Below, one piece after another: positions 58,660 to 64,000 of a DNA stretch of 64,000 bases. Below the pieces are notes generated by a model that searched no databases, was not told the DNA's origin, and saw nothing but the letters and a program-made list of their open reading frames with translations. The number at the start of each line of letters is the position of its first letter. The stretch's first letter is position 1. This DNA comes from Pohlia nutans (Eukaryota > Streptophyta > Bryopsida > Bryales > Mniaceae). The translations under genes were made by a program, and so were the position numbers. The stretch is taken from contig CM040100.1 in the NCBI GenBank assembly GCA_022496805.1, positions 20,985,009 through 21,049,008 of the forward strand, written 5' to 3'.

Positions 58660-59330
58660 ACAATCATGAGTGGCACGTTGGCAATGGACGGGCGCCTCAG
58701 GAGGCCGTCGCCAGCCATGCGCATCTTCGCTCTCAAAGGGAAATAGAAAAGGAATTCCTTTTCTTAAGAAAGAAAATTCAACATATCAGTACTCCGAGTA
58801 TCCGAGTTTGGCTGTGAGGCACTGTGGCTGTTGCCGGATTCTTTGGAGCCCACTTGCATGGTGTCGGCCCCGTAACAGCCCTGCCATTTCTCTCGTCATT
58901 CAACTGGTTGAAAGAAAACCACAAATAAAATATTTGAAATACAAGTTGTAAAATGAGTCCCATGTCATGATATTTTGAAGAACATGTGAGTTAACCGAAA
59001 TCAAAACCTCAGTCCTGACCCGCAAAATTCACGTGAATCGAAATCTATGTTGTCAGCGAGTGTAACTGGAATCAAAACTCATGTTGAAAACTGAGCTTAT
59101 CCTTGAACTTTGGGGAAAAGGCAATCCCAAAATGGGCAAGATTATGTGCTTACCGGGTTCGATGGAGGCGCAAGATTTTGTGTTGTGTGAGCTCTGGGGT
59201 GGAGCTCGAGCGGACCCTAAACCAAAATTGGCTCGTGAGGTTCTTTGACTTCTTTCCTGGGAGCCAACGAAGGCTCTGACCCTAAACTCACTATAGTCTC
59301 TCTTTTGCAGTCTTTGTGACGACAAAGCTA
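58660..59330 (-). other. Candidate exons of an unidentified gene
   Basis: On the minus strand a 90-codon frame (59325 downward; SQRLQKRDYSEFRVRAF...) reaches a good donor (CCCG|GTAAGC at 59154), and TTTCTTTCAACCAG at about 58905 is a strong acceptor before LNDERNGRAVTGPTPCKW. The simplest join of the two gives an early stop. On the plus strand the same area has MSGTLAMDGRLRRPSPAMR (58661 on) and an open VAGFFGAHLHGVGPV stretch. GC content is raised. The gene could be on either strand; no family is recognised. Confidence 0.25.
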
Positions 59331-61174
59331 GTTCAATTTGTTTTATATTTTTGGATTTATTGGAACGCTGCTAGTCCACTCAGTTGTTCTTCACTCGGGT
59401 AGTCGGGTCAGACTCACTTCATCTAAGATGACTTCAATTTTCTTTTCAGTTAACTCAAATAGAGCAATTCATGAAGTCCCCCTTTTATATAATTGACAAG
59501 TTACCTGCGTCAAAGGTCATTGTCTTCATAAGTATGGATGTGAGCATTGACAGTGTTAACTTCCAACAAGTGAATTACTATGGGGATCTACAAAAATGGA
59601 AGAACTGAAGTTCCAGGCATGGCTCTTGAAATGAAAACCACCTTCTACCAGTGGTAGGACATGTTGTAGAAGGTAAAAAGTGGATCTCATCAAAAGATGT
59701 TCATTTGATCTAGTTCATTGATACGTAGGCAACGAACCCTCTACATTAAAATTTTGTTATAAGAAAATTAAAAAATACATGTCCTAAAGGTACACTACTA
59801 CCTCTTAAAATGCATGATATATATGAATTTTAAGAGCATACCAAGTCAGAGCTCAACTAGTCAACCATAAATAATAAATTCCAACCAAAAAGAGCCTCTT
59901 ATCCCCCAAACTCAATTTTATAGAAGAGATGACTATCAGTTTAATCTAAGACTTTACTTCTATTTTTGGTTCTTAATTGTTTAAAATCATTGATTCTCTA
60001 AAATAGTGTCAAGGCTCATGGCATGCAAAGTTGTCTGCATAGTAATGTAAGGACCCAAAAGACTCCAGTTCAACAACAAGCTGTTGGATATTATGGATAA
60101 TGTCAGTTGACTAAACCCTAATGCATGGTCCTCAAACCCACCTCCTTTTATTAGCGGGGTACCATTGTGGGAGAAGAGTCTCCTTTCTAAAAGGCAATAG
60201 AGTTAACAAAAAAGAAAAGAGAATACATGTTAATTGAGGTGAGTTTGACCGGTATCTAAGGCAGTCAAACAAACTGGCATGGTTTCCAAAGAACCCAAAA
60301 TAAAAAGGAGGGTGAACTAGTTTTGCCATCACAAAGGTGGCCAAACTTAGATTAAGGTGAGTTCACAAAGAGCCAATGTTTGGAGGCGATGGCCCACATT
60401 CAATTTGAGATAATGGCAAGGCATGTGGCAAACTTGAGATATAATTAGGTGACTCGTTTGATTAGGTGACTCTGACAACTTGGACTCACTTGCAAAGCTC
60501 ATGTCTAAAATTGAAGTTGGAGGGTGTTGGGTTCACTATTTGATTTGATTTCGGTTACTCTCAAAGAGGACATAGATTCTGGTTTCTTTATATTTTGGGG
60601 GTCACATCATCTATTCTCATTTCGGTTAACTCAAATACCAAGGTAAACTTACTCTCTAGAAGCATGGTTAGAAAAATCACCCCAATGAACTCTTTATTTA
60701 CAATAGTCTTGGAATGAGCGTAATGAGTAACTCTTTATTCACAATCATAGTCTTGGAACCTTGTTACCATTATTACGATGGAAGTAAAATTTGATCCAGA
60801 GTCACTTACATTCTAGGTAGGTTGAAGCTGCAGACTTGAGAGGCTCCACCACTGAAGGACCTGGCCGGGTAGAACTGAACGAAAGGGGATTAAAGGTCAA
60901 GAAGATTGTAGACTAATTATAGACTGCTAGTAGTCGGCAAGGAGTCTGCTGGCCGGAATCTTGCACCTGGAGGAGGACCATTGATTTCGGTGTCGATCAC
61001 TCCACTCCGAGTATTATTATAATGCCCCACATGAGAATTCGTCGGGAATGATTGATTCCCAGCACGGCAATCTCTGTGGAACTCTTCAGCTCTAGCTCTA
61101 GCTCTCTCTTTCTCTCCCGATGCGCCTTTCCTCTCTCGCTTTCGCTTTTGCAAGCACCAGTTTGCTGCAGGTCG
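59331..61174. other. Intergenic stretch with no supported gene
   Basis: No exon series found. At 61080-61140 a (AGCTCT)n/(TCTCTC)n tract creates charged, repetitive open frames on the minus strand. Confidence 0.45.
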
Positions 61175-61335
61175 GATAGATAGAAACTCCGGTCCTCTTT
61201 CGAGGCCGGTGTGAATAAAGTATCTGTTCGACCCGTCCATGGATCAGTGCCGCCACCGGACAAAGAAGCATTGGTGTAGGAGTACTCCCCTTTCGAATGT
61301 AGACACTCTAGTAACCAGTAACTAGAGTGGTAACC
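61175..61335. repeat. Dispersed repeat, copy X2
   Basis: GATAGAAACTCCGG, GTGTGAATAAAGTATCTG and TAGACACTCTAGTAACCAG match X1 (18797-19000) in the same order. The A-box part of X1 is not preserved here. Confidence 0.55.
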
Positions 61336-61680
61336 AGTAGTCGATAGCTTGTTTCCAAGCCACTGAGTGTGTAGAGAATCGATTTTTGAATTGACTGTAA
61401 ATCGATCGGTACACTTGATGGAGTTCACGCAACTGTCGGGATTTGGAATGACGAATTCACACGAGGTGGCTCGGTTATGTATGATCCATTCGAAGATATG
61501 TCGACGCAGGGTTGCACGTGCTCTGTGGTGGAGGCCCAGCATGAAATGAGATATCAGAAATATTCAACCTAGGCGTCACGCGCTCACGTTCGATGATGTC
61601 GTGCTTATGCGCTTTTGGTGGTGATGCTGGTACGTGTGGAGGCAAGCTAGTACGAGAGAGTTGTGACTGCGAGATGGAGA

Positions 61681-61759
61681 TTAGCCCTTTAACGTCCAAG
61701 CAACCTGAATCAGGTTGATTTCTCTTGTAAGTGTCACTGTCTGGACGTTAAAGGGTTAG
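61681..61759. mobile_element. Minimal 79 bp inverted-repeat element
   Basis: TTAGCCCTTTAACGTCC and GGACGTTAAAGGGTTAG frame only about 45 bp, which include the palindrome CAACCTGAATCAGGTTG. Outer TTAG/TTAG may be a target duplication, a variant of TTAA. It lies about 100 bp before the Cache-VWA start codon. Confidence 0.75.
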
Positions 61760-61860
61760 ATGACAATGAGATTTTTGACTCGACTGTCCCTATTTGCCAG
61801 TTTAAAAGCGAACTCTGGACAGCTTTGTTGAAGTACTAGGTTTTAAGAGGGAAAGTGACG

Positions 61861-64000
61861 ATGGAGAGTCGTCGGCAAGGTGTGATGTGGTTGTTGTTAC
61901 TTTTGGTGTCGTCGTCACGGGTGAGTTCGATGACACTGGAGGAGTTCGCCATCAAGGAAAAGAATGTGTTGCGTCTCGCTGATGACGCGCTTCAATTAGC
62001 TTCGGATACGGAAGACTGCGGTAAGGTGTCCTTTACCTCACATGATCTTGAGATTTGGCTTCATCAGTTTTGAATTATTCCGAGGATTAGCTCAAGTCTT
62101 CAAATTTTAGTGTAGGAAAAGGACTCTGACAGCCCGAGCTGTCGGTCCGGTGGAAATGAAGAAGACGGGCAGGCCTGTCAATGTACCGACAATCGTATGG
62201 TCAAGTGCATACTCAAGAAAGAAAATTCAGGGAGAAGATTGAATGTGTGATTGATTTGCAGGGTTGTCGTTGTGCGTGGACAACTGCGCTCGTCATGCCT
62301 GCTCGGCAACGCACACTGACAATTTCCTTTGTGCCAACACGCTACGATCCGTTCTGGATTGTGAACAGTTCAACCCTAATCAAACGTGCTTTGAGTTGCA
62401 GCTCAATTTTGGCAAGAATGGCTTCGTCAGGTACGTCGAGATTAAATTTACTCCTACTGCTTCAATTATTGATTGATCAATTCATATACCGTGTGTCGAA
62501 CGATCTTGTAATTTAACGCTAAGTTACGTTCAATAGTAATGAATGAGGATTTGGAACTCGATCGTAGGCTTCCGCCACCGTTTTACAACTACTCAAATTC
62601 AAATCTGAGGCCGGAAATCAAACGCGCCATCTGCTCCCAGTCAAATCTTCAGTTCACGGCGAGCAGCAAAATCAATCTCACGTTCTGGAACTATTTTGGC
62701 TCCGCCGAAGGTGTATGGCGAAGTTATCCTGGCCGAGTAAGCCCCTTATTACCTGCTCCAGCCTTGGAATTTTTTTCTGGCCAGAATCTTACCTGATTTT
62801 GGGAGTGGCTACTTCTACAGTAGAAAAAAATGAGCAAATAAATGAATGAAATCGTCAAAGTCCTCTCAAATTTTTTCTAAAATTGTTATTATTTGGATGA
62901 AAATTTCTTATAAGATCTAGATAATTATATGGATGTACACATAGATGATTCTATTTATTTTTTCCTTACTTGGCTACATTCCAGAGTGTGTTGCTCCAAC
63001 AATGGAAAAACAAAAAATTGATTGACCTGCTCCATTGTTGTTGCAATAATTTTTTAAAGATTCTTCAACTTCACTGGTCACTTTCAGAGCCAAACGTTTG
63101 ATTTTCTAAACTATTTTAAAACCCCTAAGCGTCTAGTGTGTATTTTCTGTAGTGTAGGTAATTTGGACCCCATGTTGCAAATGATCTGTTTGTGTGAAGA
63201 TGACTTCGGTTTGGCATGATCGACACTATTGATCTTGTAGTATAGAACAAGAGTTTTAAAATGATTTATTGCAATCAGAAAACCAAGGTAAAAGGAGAAA
63301 ATGCCATCGTTGCAAAGTTCAGTGATGCAAATGTCCGTATTGGGTGTTTTAGACGCTTAGGGGTTAACGTTTGAGATGACAATTAAAAGTCATTTTCATT
63401 GCTTCCAAATAATAATTTAGAGTTGAGCGATTCTATTGACAGCCTAGCTACTACCGAACATTTGACCTTGAGAGATTGATTTGGTCCTACAATTACTTAC
63501 ATTTGAGTTGATTAGAAGTATGCAACCACTTGTAAGCCAAAGTTTCTTCACTGCTAGCAAAGGCGTCGCTTCTCACTCAGAACAACGTCAGAGATCCTTG
63601 TACACACTTGTCCTACGTGACAAATCGCACTCACCAAGTCTTAAGCGCCTGGGTAGTGAGTGCAAAGTGGCGCCATTTGACTCACCTACCGAGTGAAAAG
63701 CGACGCCTTCTCCTTGGTAGTGCTTGTTGCTCATTCTTTTGGCATGAGTGACTTGCAACAGGTAGCGGATCCTAATGGAGGCTGCATCAAGTACGATCCA
63801 CGGAAACGGCCGTGGTATATCTTGGCAACGGCGGTGGTGAAGGACTTGGTGATTCTGCTGGACACAGGACAGCAGAACACGACATACTTCGACTTGTCAG
63901 TGAACATCACCTCCGAGCTTTTTGACACGCTTCGGATCAACGATTCTGTGAATATCGTCACATTCGATTCCACCAATGCACTTCTACAGCAACCGAGTTC
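61861..64000 (+). CDS. Secreted Cache plus VWA domain protein (5' part)
   Basis: Exons 61861-62020, 62262-62430, 62568-62736 and 63762-64000 (runs off the window) give 245 residues, with phases consistent. A signal peptide (MW-LLLLLVSSS, cleavage near residue 23) is followed by a helix with VLRLADDALQLA and a Cys-rich part (CVDNCARHAC, LDC, QTC), then EGVWRSYPGR and YDPRKRPWY (residues 177-185), the hallmark of a double Cache sensor domain. The VWA domain begins DLVILLDTGQQ (194-204). The family includes calcium-channel alpha2-delta and CACHD1-like proteins of animals and similar protist and algal proteins. Several N-x-S/T sites (NYS, NLT, NTT, NIT) support an extracellular position. The MIDAS start is DTGQQ, not DxSxS. 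The ligand is unknown. The start is the first ATG before the signal peptide. Confidence 0.9.
63116..63367. mobile_element. TTAA-type MITE, family J (J2)
   Basis: Begins AACCCCTAAGCGTCTAG after TTAA and ends GTTTTAGACGCTTAGGGGTTAA. It lies in intron 3 of the Cache-VWA gene. Confidence 0.85.

Noticed and set aside
60997..61542. 181-codon minus-strand open frame
   Set aside because: It crosses repeat X2 and an (AGCTCT)n/(TCTCTC)n tract that produces ERELELELK-type sequence. No homology, start context or splice pattern supports it.
62539..62567. Earlier start of exon 3 of the Cache-VWA gene at ATGAATGAGG or after CAATAG
   Set aside because: Phase 2 from the strong donor at 62431 cannot be continued there without a stop. 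The acceptor GATCGTAG (62567) restores the frame.

Overview
The window looks like nuclear DNA from a streptophyte (green plant lineage). It is AT-rich, its genes are sparse and split by GT-AG introns, and the gaps and introns are packed with short non-autonomous DNA transposons. Lineage clues: a RabC/Rab18-type GTPase with a plant-like core, a Bet v 1 fold protein, a plant-type ERD2-like protein, a BRO1-domain protein of the plant kind, the N-terminal NAD(P)HX-epimerase half of what is probably the plant PDX3 fusion, and a U6 snRNA gene with TATA and USE-like elements at plant pol III spacing. The last gene, a secreted Cache plus VWA protein, is not one I know from flowering plants. An early-diverging streptophyte (alga, bryophyte or lycophyte) is therefore possible, but the sequence does not settle the species.

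Layout. 1-2211 (minus): 5' part of a NAXE/PDX3-like gene running off the left edge. 4742-7199: a run of MITEs. 7458-15095 (plus): ERD2-like gene, 6 exons, 271 aa, with introns inflated by MITEs. 15227-25432: intergenic repeats, including a degraded retroelement ORF at 19.5-20.3 kb. 25850-33580 (plus): BRO1-domain gene, 11 coding exons, about 458 aa, with one GC-AG intron. 34.2-35.2 kb: two unassigned minus-strand open frames. 37223-38734 (plus): two-exon Bet v 1-like gene. 40557-41183 (plus): single-exon Rab GTPase. 45743-45642 (minus): U6 snRNA. 46-61 kb: almost entirely repeats, with weak candidate exons at 58.7-59.3 kb. 61861 to the right edge (plus): 5' part of the Cache-VWA gene.

The genes do not form a functional cluster. 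Several concern endomembranes (ERD2-like, BRO1-like, RabC), but each has its own control region and I see no sign of co-regulation.

The strongest system-level signal is a large set of MITE families whose ends read TTAA-CCC...GGG-TTAA. They insert at TTAA, including the TTAA that forms or lies inside another element, which gives end-to-end arrays and nests. One copy in the Bet v 1 intron has a paralogous pre-insertion site about 0.4 kb away. Termini and target site point to piggyBac-derived elements, a superfamily that is uncommon in plants as far as I know. Other families resemble Stowaway (CTCCCTC ends, TA target), CACTA-like (CACTAG or CACTACAAG ends) and Mutator-like (9-11 bp target duplications) elements.
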